Shown: positions 26,012 to 35,442, counted from the stretch's first letter. The stretch: DNA of 64,000 nucleotides from an uncultured Bacilli bacterium (GCA_934167465.1 CAKPKR010000006.1:1-64000); one strand, 5' to 3'. Made by a program: numbers and translations. The notes: a model not told the origin generated them from the letters alone.

Positions 26012-27122
26012 TTAATTCCTTATAACATTTATCAAATGCGTCTAAAAATTTATCTACTTCTTCGTTAGTTGTTAATCCTGATAAACTAATTCTGATACTA
26101 TGTTTAGCTTGAAGTTCATTTTTAGTAACTTCATAGACTGATCTACTAATTGGGTTGTTTGATGAACAAGCTGATTGTGTAGATATGTATATATCATAAT
26201 TTTCTAAGGCGTGTTGCATTGTTTCTGGTTTGATATTAAGAACACTTATATTTAAAATATGAGGTATTGAATAGATATTGCTATTAATTTTAACATCATC
26301 ATATTTACTTATTTTTTCTACTATTTTTTTGTTTAATTCTTTTGTTTTAATTAAATTATTTTCTAATTCTTCATCAATTAATCTTAAAGCTTTTGATAAA
26401 GAGACAATTAAAGGTAACGCAGGTGTACCACTACGATATTTAGTTGTACTCTTTCCACCGTGAATTAGTGGTTCAATTAAAATATCTTTTTTCTTAATTA
26501 AAACACCTATTCCTTTTGGTCCATAAAATTTATGGGCTGTAAAACTTACTAAATCAACATTACTATAATCTATTTTCACTTTTCCAACTGCTTGAGTTGC
26601 ATCAACATGAAAATAACAGTTATAATTTTTTAATATATTAGCTAACTCTTCAATATTTTGTTTTACACCTGTTTCTGAATTAACTGCTCCTACTGTTACT
26701 AATATTGTGTCATCTCTAAGTAATGATTTTAAGTCTTGAATATCAATTAACCCATATTCATTTGTTTTTACAAAATCAACTTCAAATCCTAGATTTTGTA
26801 AATAACCAATTGGACCATAAATAGATGAATGTTCTAAATTAGTTGTAATTATATGTTTTCCTTTTTTTTGGTTTCTTAAAGCTATTCCTTTGATTGCTAA
26901 ATTATTTGATTCACTAGCGCAACTTGTATATATAATTTCTTCATCAGTTAAATTCATTATTTTTTTTATTTGATTTGTTGCTTCTGTTTCTAATTTTTTT
27001 GCTTCTACGCCTAATTTATGTAATGAGTTAGGGTTACCTATAAAATTATTTGTTACTTTATTATAAGTATCTAATACTCTACTATCTACAGGAGTAGTTG
27101 CTGAATAATCTAAATATATCAT
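25998..27122 (-). CDS. Cysteine desulfurase (NifS/IscS family)
   Basis: 374 residues, PLP-dependent. YLDYSATTPVDSRV at the start, HVDATQAVG, the PLP lysine in SFTAHKFYGPKG (Lys198), and the catalytic Cys319 in STQSACSS. It mobilises sulfur from cysteine for Fe-S clusters or tRNA thiolation. Partner unusual: instead of iscU or mnmA it heads an overlapping unit with a mini thioredoxin and a CcdA fusion. Confidence 0.93.
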   Translation of the reverse strand: MIYLDYSATTPVDSRVLDTYNKVTNNFIGNPNSLHKLGVEAKKLETEATNQIKKIMNLTDEEIIYTSCASESNNLAIKGIALRNQKKGKHIITTNLEHSSIYGPIGYLQNLGFEVDFVKTNEYGLIDIQDLKSLLRDDTILVTVGAVNSETGVKQNIEELANILKNYNCYFHVDATQAVGKVKIDYSNVDLVSFTAHKFYGPKGIGVLIKKKDILIEPLIHGGKSTTKYRSGTPALPLIVSLSKALRLIDEELENNLIKTKELNKKIVEKISKYDDVKINSNIYSIPHILNISVLNIKPETMQHALENYDIYISTQSACSSNNPISRSVYEVTKNELQAKHSIRISLSGLTTNEEVDKFLDAFDKCYKELNEIN

Positions 27123-27171
27123 AACATCACCTTTTTCATTATATCATTTAATTGTGAAAAAAAAAAGAAAT

Positions 27172-28026
27172 CTAATTAAATATCTTCCACGGTTTGATTT
27201 TATTCATATCTTTTTCATACTTTTTATATATTCCGATTACTTGTTGATTTTTATTTATAAATACTATTATATCTTCATCGTATCTATTTTCTAGTAAACA
27301 ACCATTTTTAATTTTGTTTTCAATGTATTCATTTACTTCAATTTGTAGGTATTCTTTTAAGACCTCTTGCATTTCTAGTAATTTATATTTTTTATTTTTT
27401 ATTTGTTCTAATGTGTATGAATCTTCAATTTTAAATTCACCTTGTTTTGTTCTTTTTAGGCTAGACATTGTTCCAATTATATTTAGTTCATTACATATAT
27501 CGTTTATTAAACTTCTAATATATGTTCCCTTACTTACAAGACATCTGAAAGTAAATTTATTTCCGGCATATTTTAATAATTCTATTTCTTTTATTTCAAC
27601 TTCTTTTTTAGGTAATTTTACTTCTTCTTTATTTCTTGCATATTCATATAATTTTCTTCCATTTACTTTTACAGCAGAATATATCGGAACTTCTTGAAGA
27701 TATGTTTTTTTAAATGATTTTATTGTTTGTTCTAATTTAGATTTATCTAATTTTATTTCTTTTGTTTCTAAAATATTACCTGTTATATCTAAGGTATCTG
27801 TTTTTATTCCAAGTGTTACTTCAGCTATATATTCTTTATAAGTAGAGACTAAAAGTTCTGATATTTTAGTAGATCCACCTATTGTTACAACTAATACTCC
27901 TGTTGCAATAGGATCTAATGTACCTGTATGACCTACTTTTTTAGTTTTAAATTCTTTAGAAATTATATTGACAACATCTCTACTTGTATAGTCTTTTTCT
28001 TTATTTACTACTAATATTCCATTCAT
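27172..28026 (-). CDS. truB: tRNA pseudouridine-55 synthase
   Basis: 284 residues. Catalytic Asp38 in GHTGTLDPIATGVL. KSFKKTYLQEVPIYSAVKVNG and the SKGTYIRSLIND motif are all diagnostic of TruB, which makes pseudouridine 55 in the T-loop. It follows obg by seven bases. C-terminal PUA-like tail is short. Confidence 0.96.
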   Translation of the reverse strand: MNGILVVNKEKDYTSRDVVNIISKEFKTKKVGHTGTLDPIATGVLVVTIGGSTKISELLVSTYKEYIAEVTLGIKTDTLDITGNILETKEIKLDKSKLEQTIKSFKKTYLQEVPIYSAVKVNGRKLYEYARNKEEVKLPKKEVEIKEIELLKYAGNKFTFRCLVSKGTYIRSLINDICNELNIIGTMSSLKRTKQGEFKIEDSYTLEQIKNKKYKLLEMQEVLKEYLQIEVNEYIENKIKNGCLLENRYDEDIIVFINKNQQVIGIYKKYEKDMNKIKPWKIFN

Positions 28027-28033
28027 ATATCAC

Positions 28034-29305
28034 CTAAAGTTTATAGTCAAATTCAAAGTCTAAGATTCTTACATTGTCGCCATCTTCAGCTCCTAATTCT
28101 CTTAATTTATCATCTATTCCCATTTTTCTTAGTTTCATTGCAAATCTATTAGCTGCTTCTTCTGTTGTAAATCTAGTCATTTTAAGTAATTTTTCTACTT
28201 CTTTTCCTTTTATAACCCAAGTATTATTGTCCTTAGTTATTGTAAATGGTTGTTCTTTTTTAAATTTATATAAGATATGGCTTTCAAATTTCTCTTCTTC
28301 ATATAATGGTTGTTTTTCTATTTTATCTAACATATTTGATAATTCTACCAACACTTCTTTTATTCCTTCATTATTCATTGCTGATATAGGATATACTTTT
28401 GTTTTAACTTTTTCTTCAAATTTTTTCAAATTTTCTTTTGCACTTTCCATATCCATTTTATTAGCAATTATTATTTGTGGTTTTTCTAGTATTTTTTTAT
28501 TAAAGTTTTCTAACTCTTTATTTATTATTACATAATCTTCATAAGGGTCTCTACCTTCATAGCCACTCATATCGATAACGTGAGCTATAACTCTAGTTCT
28601 TTCTATATGTTTTAAGAATTTATCTCCTAGTCCTTCTCCTAATGAAGCTCCTTCGATTAATCCTGGTAAATCAGCTACGACAAATGATTTGTTTTCATTT
28701 ACTCTTACCACTCCTAAATTAGGATTCAAAGTTGTAAAATGATAAGCAGCTATTTTAGGTTTAGATGCAGAAATTTTAGATATTAATGTTGATTTACCAA
28801 CGCTTGGCATTCCAACTAAACCAACATCGGCTAATAATTTTAACTCAACTTTTACTCTTTTTTCTTCACCTGGTTCACCATTTTCAGCAAATGCAGGAGC
28901 TGGATTTGAACGTGTTGCGAAAGCCATATTTCCTCTTCCACCACGACCTCCATATGCTACTACAACCTCATCATCTTTTTTTGTTAAGTCAGCAATTATT
29001 AAATTTGTGTCTAAGTCAGTTATTACGGTTCCAAGTGGTACTCTAACAATAACATCTTCGGCATTTTTTCCATGTTTAGCTTTGCCTTCTCCGTTAGCGC
29101 CCTTATTTCCTTTTATTGCTTTTTGGTATCTTAAATCTATTAGAGTATTTAGTCCTTCATCTACTTTAAAGATAATGTCAGATCCTTTTCCTCCATTGCC
29201 ACCATATGGACCTCCCATCGGAATGTATTTTTCTCTCCTGAATGCCATACATCCATTACCACCAGTACCAGCTATTAAATCTATTATTACTTCATCTATA
29301 AACAT
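28034..29305 (-). CDS. obgE: GTPase Obg
   Basis: 423 residues with the three Obg domains. The glycine-rich OBG fold is at 1-158 (GGNGCMAFRREKY, GGRGGRGNMAF). The G domain has G1 GMPSVGKS at 165-172, switch AAYHFTTLNPNLG, DLPGLIEGAS and the NKMD motif. The C-terminal OCT domain, present in Firmicutes, is at about 345-423. Ribosome assembly and stress GTPase. Upstream of truB in one unit. Confidence 0.97.
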   Translation of the reverse strand: MFIDEVIIDLIAGTGGNGCMAFRREKYIPMGGPYGGNGGKGSDIIFKVDEGLNTLIDLRYQKAIKGNKGANGEGKAKHGKNAEDVIVRVPLGTVITDLDTNLIIADLTKKDDEVVVAYGGRGGRGNMAFATRSNPAPAFAENGEPGEEKRVKVELKLLADVGLVGMPSVGKSTLISKISASKPKIAAYHFTTLNPNLGVVRVNENKSFVVADLPGLIEGASLGEGLGDKFLKHIERTRVIAHVIDMSGYEGRDPYEDYVIINKELENFNKKILEKPQIIIANKMDMESAKENLKKFEEKVKTKVYPISAMNNEGIKEVLVELSNMLDKIEKQPLYEEEKFESHILYKFKKEQPFTITKDNNTWVIKGKEVEKLLKMTRFTTEEAANRFAMKLRKMGIDDKLRELGAEDGDNVRILDFEFDYKL

Positions 29306-29471
29306 AGTATCACCTTTTTTCTATGTTTATTATACACGATTTTTATTTTAAATGATATAGTTTAATTATATTTTTATTTATTACTTCATTTATTTTTTTT
29401 AAATTTATAGCAAGAAAAAAGTCCATCAGTAAGACAGACTAAATTCTTCATTTTAATATCATTTTTTTAGT

Positions 29472-30293
29472 TCATTTAAAAACTTTTTTTAACTCAATAG
29501 GTAAATCTACCTTAAAATTCATTATTCCTTTATTTTTGGGATTTATTAATTCTAATTCATAAGCATGAAGTCCTAAACGATTAAAATTGTTATTACCATA
29601 TTTTTTATCACCAATAATTGGATGATTTATATCTTTCATATGAACTCTTATTTGATTTTTTCGACCAGTTAATATATTGATATCTAATAAAGTATATTTT
29701 TCATTACTTTTAATTACTTTATATTCTGTTTTAGCAAATTTACCATTTTTATCTTTAGTACTATAAACATTATAATTTTTATCTTCTTTTAAATAAGATT
29801 CCACTACTCCAGATTTTTTTACAATTCCATCAACAATAGCATAATACTTTCTTTTTTTAACAATTTCATTCCAATTATCTTGATACATATTTTTAATTTT
29901 TTCATTCTTAGCAAACATCACAATTCCAGAGGTATCTTTATCTAATCTATGAATAACAAAAATACGATTCTTTTTATTATTTTTTTTAACATAATCACTA
30001 ACTAAATGATATAAAGTTTTTTCTTTTTCATTTTTAGTACTTATTGTAAGTAATCCGTTTGGCTTTTCTACAACTAATATATCATTATCTTCATATATTA
30101 TTTTTAAATCACTATTTTTATTTATAAATATTTCATCATTATTTTTTAGTAAATAATTATATTTGGTTATTACTTTGTTATTTACATAAATTGATTTATT
30201 AGTAAGCATTGCCTTAGCTTTTTTTCTTTCTATTTTTAAATTTTCTATTAAATATAAAAGTAATTCTTTTTGACTTTCAACATTATATTTCAT
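29472..30293 (-). CDS. RluA-family pseudouridine synthase
   Basis: 273 residues from the ATG behind AAGGAGTTGTAAT (an earlier in-frame codon lacks a site). An S4-like RNA-binding domain (1-60) precedes the synthase domain with HRLDKDTSG (115-123, catalytic Asp118), TGRKNQIRVHM and HAYELELINP. Isomerises uridines in rRNA or tRNA; the target site is not deducible. Starts two nt after the sirtuin stop, same operon. Confidence 0.92.
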   Translation of the reverse strand: MKYNVESQKELLLYLIENLKIERKKAKAMLTNKSIYVNNKVITKYNYLLKNNDEIFINKNSDLKIIYEDNDILVVEKPNGLLTISTKNEKEKTLYHLVSDYVKKNNKKNRIFVIHRLDKDTSGIVMFAKNEKIKNMYQDNWNEIVKKRKYYAIVDGIVKKSGVVESYLKEDKNYNVYSTKDKNGKFAKTEYKVIKSNEKYTLLDINILTGRKNQIRVHMKDINHPIIGDKKYGNNNFNRLGLHAYELELINPKNKGIMNFKVDLPIELKKVFK

Positions 30294-30294
30294 A

Positions 30295-31002
30295 TTACAA
30301 CTCCTTAAATACATTACCAAGTTTATCGTGAATAACTATATCTGCTATATTATCATAATTAGTTTTATCTTTATTAATTAAAATTAAATATTTACCTCTA
30401 AAATAATTTATTAAGTTAGCTGCTGGATAAACCATTAGGGAGGTACCACCAACAATTAAAACATCACATTTACTAATATATTCTATTGCTTCATCATATG
30501 TTTCATTTAATGGTTCTTCATATAAAACAACGTCTGGCTTAATAAAACCACCACACTCACATAACGGAATATTATCATCATTAAATACACTTTCAGCACT
30601 ATAAAACTTATGGCATTTGTCACAATAATTACGATAAATAGACCCGTGTATTTCTAAAACATTTTTACTACCAGCTTTAATATGTAATCCATCAATGTTT
30701 TGGGTAATAATGCATTTTAGTTTATTTTTCTTTTCTAACTCTACTAATTTTTTATGTGTAATATTAGGTTTTACATTAAGAGAATTCATTTTTTCTTTAT
30801 AAAACTTATAAAAATATTTAGGATTATCGTAAAAAAATGTATGACTAAGTATTTGTTCAGGGGGATAAGCATATTTTTCATTATATAAACCATCAACACT
30901 TCTAAAATCAGGAATACCACTTTCAGTTGATACTCCAGCACCACCAAAGAAAACTATATTATCATTTTCATCAATAATTTTTTTTAATTTATCTATTTCC
31001 AT
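30295..31002 (-). CDS. Sir2-family NAD-dependent deacylase
   Basis: 235 residues. NAD-binding GAGVSTESGIPDFR at about 21-34, TQNIDGLH at about 100-107, catalytic His119 (EIHGS), zinc cysteines at 127, 130, 148 and 150, and GTSLMVYPAANL. Removes acyl groups from protein lysines. Upstream partner of the RluA-type synthase. Confidence 0.93.
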   Translation of the reverse strand: MEIDKLKKIIDENDNIVFFGGAGVSTESGIPDFRSVDGLYNEKYAYPPEQILSHTFFYDNPKYFYKFYKEKMNSLNVKPNITHKKLVELEKKNKLKCIITQNIDGLHIKAGSKNVLEIHGSIYRNYCDKCHKFYSAESVFNDDNIPLCECGGFIKPDVVLYEEPLNETYDEAIEYISKCDVLIVGGTSLMVYPAANLINYFRGKYLILINKDKTNYDNIADIVIHDKLGNVFKEL

Positions 31003-31079
31003 AAAAATAACCTCTTAATTATTATACCATATATTAGCCCATTCAAATATTAATTACACGAATATATTAACATAACGAG

Positions 31080-31877
31080 GTGATTATTACGATAAATTGG
31101 TTTATTAATTTGAATCCTTCAATTCAAGCTTTAATTGCAACTCTATTTACTTGGAGTGTAACAATGTTAGGAGCAAGTATTGTTTTGTTTTTCAAAAAAA
31201 TAAATAAAAATATTATGGATGCTATGTTAGGATTTGCTGGTGGAGTTATGATAGCTGCTTCATTTTGGTCATTATTATCTCCTTCTATCGATATGGCAGA
31301 AAATTTAAATATGATTCCTTGGTTAGTTGCTTTTGTAGGTTTTTTTGCAGGTGGAGTTTTATTATTTATTGGAGATAAAATATTTGATGTTTGTAGTAAA
31401 CAAAGTAATAATAAATATAAAAGAATTACTATGCTTATTTCTTCTATTACTTTACATAATATTCCAGAAGGATTAGTTGTAGGTGTTGCATTTGGATCAA
31501 TTGCTTATGGATTAGAAGGCAGTACAATATTATCGGCTTGTTTATTAGCTTTAGGAATTGGACTTCAAAATTTTCCAGAAGGAACAGCAGTTTCGGTTCC
31601 ACTTAGAAGAGAGGGAATGTCCAGAACCAAATCTTTTATAATTGGTAGTTTGAGTGGTATTGTTGAACCTATTTCAGGAGTTATAGGGGCAATATTAGTT
31701 ACAAAAATAAGAACAATTTTACCTTTTTTACTTGCTTTTGCAGCTGGAGCAATGATATATGTTGTTGTTGAAGAAATAGTTCCTGAAAGTCAAACTAATA
31801 AAAGAAAGGATTTAATGGCTTTATTTACTCTAATTGGTTTTTCAATTATGATGATTTTAGATGTAGCTTTAGGATAA
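31080..31877 (+). CDS. ZIP-family metal transporter
   Basis: 265 residues with about eight helices. The conserved motifs HNIPEGLVVG in helix 4 and NFPEGTAVS in helix 5 hold the His/Glu/Asn metal ligands of the GufA/ZupT-type ZIP importers. Start choice is odd. The GTG at 31080 lies within the GAGGTGAT ribosome site, while the expected N-terminus (about INWFINLNP) has no ATG/GTG/TTG at proper distance; ATA at 31092 or ATT at 31086 would be best spaced. Confidence 0.88.
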   Translation: MIITINWFINLNPSIQALIATLFTWSVTMLGASIVLFFKKINKNIMDAMLGFAGGVMIAASFWSLLSPSIDMAENLNMIPWLVAFVGFFAGGVLLFIGDKIFDVCSKQSNNKYKRITMLISSITLHNIPEGLVVGVAFGSIAYGLEGSTILSACLLALGIGLQNFPEGTAVSVPLRREGMSRTKSFIIGSLSGIVEPISGVIGAILVTKIRTILPFLLAFAAGAMIYVVVEEIVPESQTNKRKDLMALFTLIGFSIMMILDVALG

Positions 31878-31900
31878 CAAACTTTATGTTTGTTTTTTTA
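31876..31900. terminator. Bidirectional terminator shared by ZIP and cysE
   Basis: AACAAAC-TTTAT-GTTTGTT followed by T's. Both stop codons (31875-31877 and 31884-31886) fall in this hairpin. Confidence 0.8.
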
Positions 31901-32390
31901 TTTCCGCTGGTATTCCTACTACTGTTGAGTTTTTAGGAACATTTTTTAATACTACAGCGTTAGCGCCTACTTTAGAATTTTCACCAATTACAATGTTACC
32001 TAATATTTTAGCTCCACTTCCAATATAAACATTATTCTCGATTGTTGGATGTCTTTTTCCTTTTTCTTTTCCTGTTCCACCTAAGGTAACACCTTGATAC
32101 ATTGTAACATTATCACCAATTATAGTTGTTTCTCCTATTACAACTCCATTACCGTGATCAATAAATAAATTTTTACCTATGGTAGCACCTGGATGAATTT
32201 CTATACCGGTTTTTCTTTTCATTTTTTCTGAAATTAGTCTAGCTATAAAATAATGTTTTCTTGTATAAAAATAATGTGATATTTTATAGCCTATTATAGC
32301 TTTAAATGAAGGATATAAAATAGCTTCTAAATTACTATGAATAGCAGGATCATTTTTTTTAATATTTTCTATTTGTTCTTTAATAAACAT
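31884..32390 (-). CDS. cysE: Serine O-acetyltransferase
   Basis: 168 residues from the ATG after TAGGTGATATT. An N-terminal helical region (DPAIHSNLEAILYP) is followed by left-handed hexapeptide repeats (GIEIHPGATIGKNLFIDHG, GVVIGETTIIGDNVTMYQG, GGTGK). Makes O-acetylserine for cysteine synthesis. His in DHG is catalytic. No cysK adjacent. Confidence 0.93.
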   Translation of the reverse strand: MFIKEQIENIKKNDPAIHSNLEAILYPSFKAIIGYKISHYFYTRKHYFIARLISEKMKRKTGIEIHPGATIGKNLFIDHGNGVVIGETTIIGDNVTMYQGVTLGGTGKEKGKRHPTIENNVYIGSGAKILGNIVIGENSKVGANAVVLKNVPKNSTVVGIPAEIKKQT

Positions 32391-32447
32391 AATATCACCT
32401 ACCATATTATATTTGAATAAAAAAAACGCGTGTAATTCAAACGTGTC

Positions 32448-33014
32448 TTAATTAATTCCAATAATATAGTAAAAATATGGTGCATTTCCTGATGCAGAAA
32501 ATGTAATACTATTACTACCTTTTGGAAGATTTAGTCGATATCCAATACCATAAGTAAATGAACCATAATCATTACCACTATTAAATATAGAATTTTTAAG
32601 TGGTACCCACGAATTTGTTTGCTTGATATATCCATTCTTATCACTAGAAAAGGCTAATGCAACTTTATATGATTTTGAAGTAGTAAAATTAAAAGTATAA
32701 TCACCAACCCAATTATTACCTGATACAATAATAGCAACCTCAGATATATTTGCACTTGCACTTACACCTATTATAAGTTATCCTTTTACTACTGCTGTTT
32801 TTCCATTCAATATATCATTTGCAGTTGCATCGCCTGAACTTTTTATTTTATAAATATCATTTAAAACTTCATTTACAGTCATACTTGTTCCATCACTTAC
32901 ATTATATACAACATCACTTGCTTTATATGTGACCGCTGCATATAACGTTCCACTTATACATATAATCATTGTAATTATTACTAAAAATATTCTGCTTTTC
33001 ATTATTTTTTTCAT
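32448..33014 (-). pseudogene. Secreted surface-protein family member with in-frame TAA
   Basis: Residues 1-78 begin MKKIMKSRIFLVIIT with a signal/anchor helix and continue to KTAVVKG, where a TAA (32778-32780) interrupts. The same frame then runs on for 109 codons of beta-rich sequence (NNWVGDYTFNFTTSKSYKVA, ending YYIIGIN) to a TAA at 32448-32450. A GGA-AAA-CTT to GGA-TAA-CTT change would explain it. The N-terminus is a close paralogue of the gene at 50008-50832, and the C-terminal part resembles the partial gene at the window end. Recently inactivated, or an off-state member of a surface family. Confidence 0.75.
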
Positions 33015-33037
33015 TTAAATTCCTACTTTCCAATGCT

Positions 33038-33069
33038 ATCATACCATCCCCCACAGACGATTTTATCAA
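33038..33069 (-). promoter_or_regulatory. Promoter of the surface-protein pseudogene with interrupted G-tract
   Basis: -35 TTGATA (33064-33069), 20-bp spacer containing CGTCTGTGGGGGATGG, -10 TATGAT (33038-33043). Same CGTCTG-plus-G layout as the promoter at 50855-50885, but the tract is broken. Confidence 0.5.
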
Positions 33070-33095
33070 GCAGAAATTTTGTTCGTATTTGTTTA

Positions 33096-33689
33096 TTATA
33101 ATTTTACATATTGTTTAGTGTTTGATTCTGCAAATTTTTTTATTGCATTATCTGCAGTATCTAAGTATTGCTTTAACTCATCTTCTGTCATTTCCGCTAA
33201 AGTCTTTGTATAATTAAATGGTATAAATACTGACCACAAATCAGACCATTTTTTATTTATATCTATTTCTCTTTTTTCTCTACTCAAATAACCTTCAGAA
33301 ATTCCATAAAATAGTTTAATATTTTCTCCATCAAAATAAGCTAATACTTCTTTAAAATAACAATATCTATTTTCTACATTTTTCATTTTTTCTAATAAGC
33401 CATCTATTCCTATTTTTTCTAATAATTCTCTTTTAGGAAAAGCACCAGGAAAGTTAGGATTATTAGGATAATTTGGAATATAAAAACCTGAGTCTAAAGC
33501 AATACAAGGTTTACCAACAACTCTATAGGCTTGTTTTACTTTTGAAATTGCTATTATTTCAATATCATTTATGTTTGGTTCCTCATAATCATAGTCATAA
33601 GTTAATAATTTTATCTTATTATCATCAAAATATTTTTGAGCTGTTGCTACTTTACCCTTATTTCCTGTTACAAATACTATTTCTTTCAT
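33096..33689 (-). CDS. HAM1/RdgB-like non-canonical NTP pyrophosphatase
   Basis: 197 residues. IVFVTGNKGKVATAQKYF, the DSGFYIPNYP loop and PGAFPKRELLEKIG follow the Ham1/RdgB pattern, which removes inosine and xanthosine triphosphates. The Trp/Ser-rich C-terminal part is divergent, so specificity may differ from classical RdgB. Its start overlaps the stop of the SIS gene by one base (TAATG). Confidence 0.8.
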   Translation of the reverse strand: MKEIVFVTGNKGKVATAQKYFDDNKIKLLTYDYDYEEPNINDIEIIAISKVKQAYRVVGKPCIALDSGFYIPNYPNNPNFPGAFPKRELLEKIGIDGLLEKMKNVENRYCYFKEVLAYFDGENIKLFYGISEGYLSREKREIDINKKWSDLWSVFIPFNYTKTLAEMTEDELKQYLDTADNAIKKFAESNTKQYVKL

Positions 33690-34615
33690 TACATATCTCC
33701 TTTGAAAAAATATACTTTTTTTACTAATGGTGAATATTTTATATCTGATAAATCTTTGTTTTTATTTTCAGCTAAAGCCTTAGTTATATATATACTTTTT
33801 AATGTTGCATAATAATCATTTAATAAAACTTCGTCACTATATTTGTCAATTTTAACTAATTCGGTATAATATTTATCCCATTCTTCTAATATTATTTTAT
33901 CGTATTCTTTATTTGAATTAAATAATATTAAGCCATTTTCATTATCATATGATGTTTTAGTTCTTCCATGACAAAAACTATATTTTTCATGAAGTATTGG
34001 AAATGCTATAGCTGATTCTACCATTGTCGATTCTAAATAAGTAGATGCAGCCTTTACTTCATTACCATAAATTATTTCATATACATTATTATTTTTAATT
34101 TCTATTAATTCATTTTTGATTTTATCAAATATGTCAATTATTATGTCTTTTGTTTCTTTATTATATTTTGTTGATAATAAAATACTTATCGGCATTAGAG
34201 TACTTGCTAAAGAAATATAGCTAGGTTCTTTTTCGATTTTACTTTTATATTCAATTTTTTCTATTGATTCATATTTTTCTGAATTATTTGTTAGTAGATA
34301 TTTCTTCTTATTACTATTTAACATACTATCAACAATATAACCTTTACCACTATAACTAACTCCAAATATATTATTAAATTTATCAATATTTTCGTATTTT
34401 AAATCTCTTGGACTTTTACATACAGCAATATTTTTTTCATTTAATATGTGATTTAAAAATTCAGCTACAACACTAGATCCACCAACACTAGTAATAAATG
34501 TATTTCCTTTTATATTTTCTATTTGTTCTTTTATTTTAATTAAATCAGATTTTTCCAATGTATCTATAATTCTTGGCAATAATAATTCAAAATTTTCTTT
34601 CATATTTCCTTTCAT
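33689..34615 (-). CDS. SIS-domain protein
   Basis: 308 residues from the ATG seven nt after AAGGAGG. A sugar-isomerase (SIS) fold is visible: NTFITSVGGSSVVAEFLNHIL and GVSYSGKGYIVDSML in place of the usual GxGxS/SxSGxT elements. The second half carries a degenerate repeat (ESTMVESAIAFPILHEKYSF). SIS proteins bind or isomerise phosphosugars. In an operon between a WYL regulator and a HAM1-like enzyme; probably a regulated sugar- or nucleotide-phosphate system. Confidence 0.75.
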   Translation of the reverse strand: MKGNMKENFELLLPRIIDTLEKSDLIKIKEQIENIKGNTFITSVGGSSVVAEFLNHILNEKNIAVCKSPRDLKYENIDKFNNIFGVSYSGKGYIVDSMLNSNKKKYLLTNNSEKYESIEKIEYKSKIEKEPSYISLASTLMPISILLSTKYNKETKDIIIDIFDKIKNELIEIKNNNVYEIIYGNEVKAASTYLESTMVESAIAFPILHEKYSFCHGRTKTSYDNENGLILFNSNKEYDKIILEEWDKYYTELVKIDKYSDEVLLNDYYATLKSIYITKALAENKNKDLSDIKYSPLVKKVYFFKGDM

Positions 34616-34666
34616 AATAAAACCTCCTTAAATACATAATAATACTTAAAGAGGTAATATCTTGTC

Positions 34667-35263
34667 TCATTCATAAAATTCTTCAATTAATTTAATTTTT
34701 CTTATTCGGTCTAATTCGAAATGGCGCATATCTTTTCTTTTTTCACAGTATGCAGCACATCCCCATCCTCTTTCAGTTAAAAACATATCATAAGGATGAA
34801 TAATTCTCAAATTTTCTCCTGCATTGTATGAATAATATAATATTTCAACTTTTTTTCTTTGTTTTATAGCTCTACTTAATACATTATATTTTTCATTATT
34901 TAAAATGTTTGTTTCTTTTTGTTCTACTTTACTTCCTTGGTAAATTCCTCTAATTTTATCTTTTAATATTTCTAATTTTTTTTGTTCATTTATATCTTTT
35001 GTTTTTTCTATTAAATTTGATAGTAATTTTACATCATTTGAATTAAATTTTCTATTAGGAATTCTTATACTTTTATTTAAAACATAGCCACCATATTGGC
35101 CTCTTATTGTATCAATATATATTCCTGATTTTTCTATTTCTTCTTTATATATTCTTACCATACGAGGAGTTACTTCTAAAATATTAGATAACTCATCAAC
35201 ACTATACTTTTTCCCACTATTCAATAATTCAATCATTGTAATAGCATTACTTAATTTTGACAT
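34667..35263 (-). CDS. HTH-WYL transcriptional regulator
   Basis: 198 residues. Winged helix at 1-60 (ELSNILEVTPRMVRIYKEEI, RGQYGGYVL). WYL domain with KKVEILYYSYNAGENLRIIHPYDMFLTERGWGCAAYCEKR and the DMRHFELDRIRKIKLI tail. First gene of the SIS-HAM1 unit and paralogue of the regulator at 4716-5288. It lies immediately beside one copy of the 34-bp direct repeat. Confidence 0.88.
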   Translation of the reverse strand: MSKLSNAITMIELLNSGKKYSVDELSNILEVTPRMVRIYKEEIEKSGIYIDTIRGQYGGYVLNKSIRIPNRKFNSNDVKLLSNLIEKTKDINEQKKLEILKDKIRGIYQGSKVEQKETNILNNEKYNVLSRAIKQRKKVEILYYSYNAGENLRIIHPYDMFLTERGWGCAAYCEKRKDMRHFELDRIRKIKLIEEFYE

Positions 35264-35284
35264 AGAATCACCTACTTGACTGCT

Positions 35285-35318
35285 ATTATAACAAAAGAAA
35301 AAACCTTTTACAAGGTTT
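35285..35318. repeat. 34-bp direct repeat, copy 1 (includes a terminator hairpin)
   Basis: Identical over 34 bp to 37338-37371. It contains AAACCTTGTAAAAGGTTT, a hairpin with a T-run on the minus strand. Confidence 0.85.
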
Positions 35319-35442
35319 TAATATATCATATTTTTATTTGTTATGCATATTATAAAAATTTAGACATTTAGTAGTATTCATATAAATAATTTTAATTTTT
35401 GCTAAATTATACAACAATAAATTATGCTTTTAAATCTAGTTG

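Noticed and set aside
26278..29351. Long plus-strand frames opposite nifS-like, truB and obg genes
   Set aside because: They are antisense shadows of strongly recognised genes.
32778..32780. Programmed stop-codon read-through in the surface gene
   Set aside because: No recoding element is visible and sister genes have no stop there; a point nonsense mutation is simpler.
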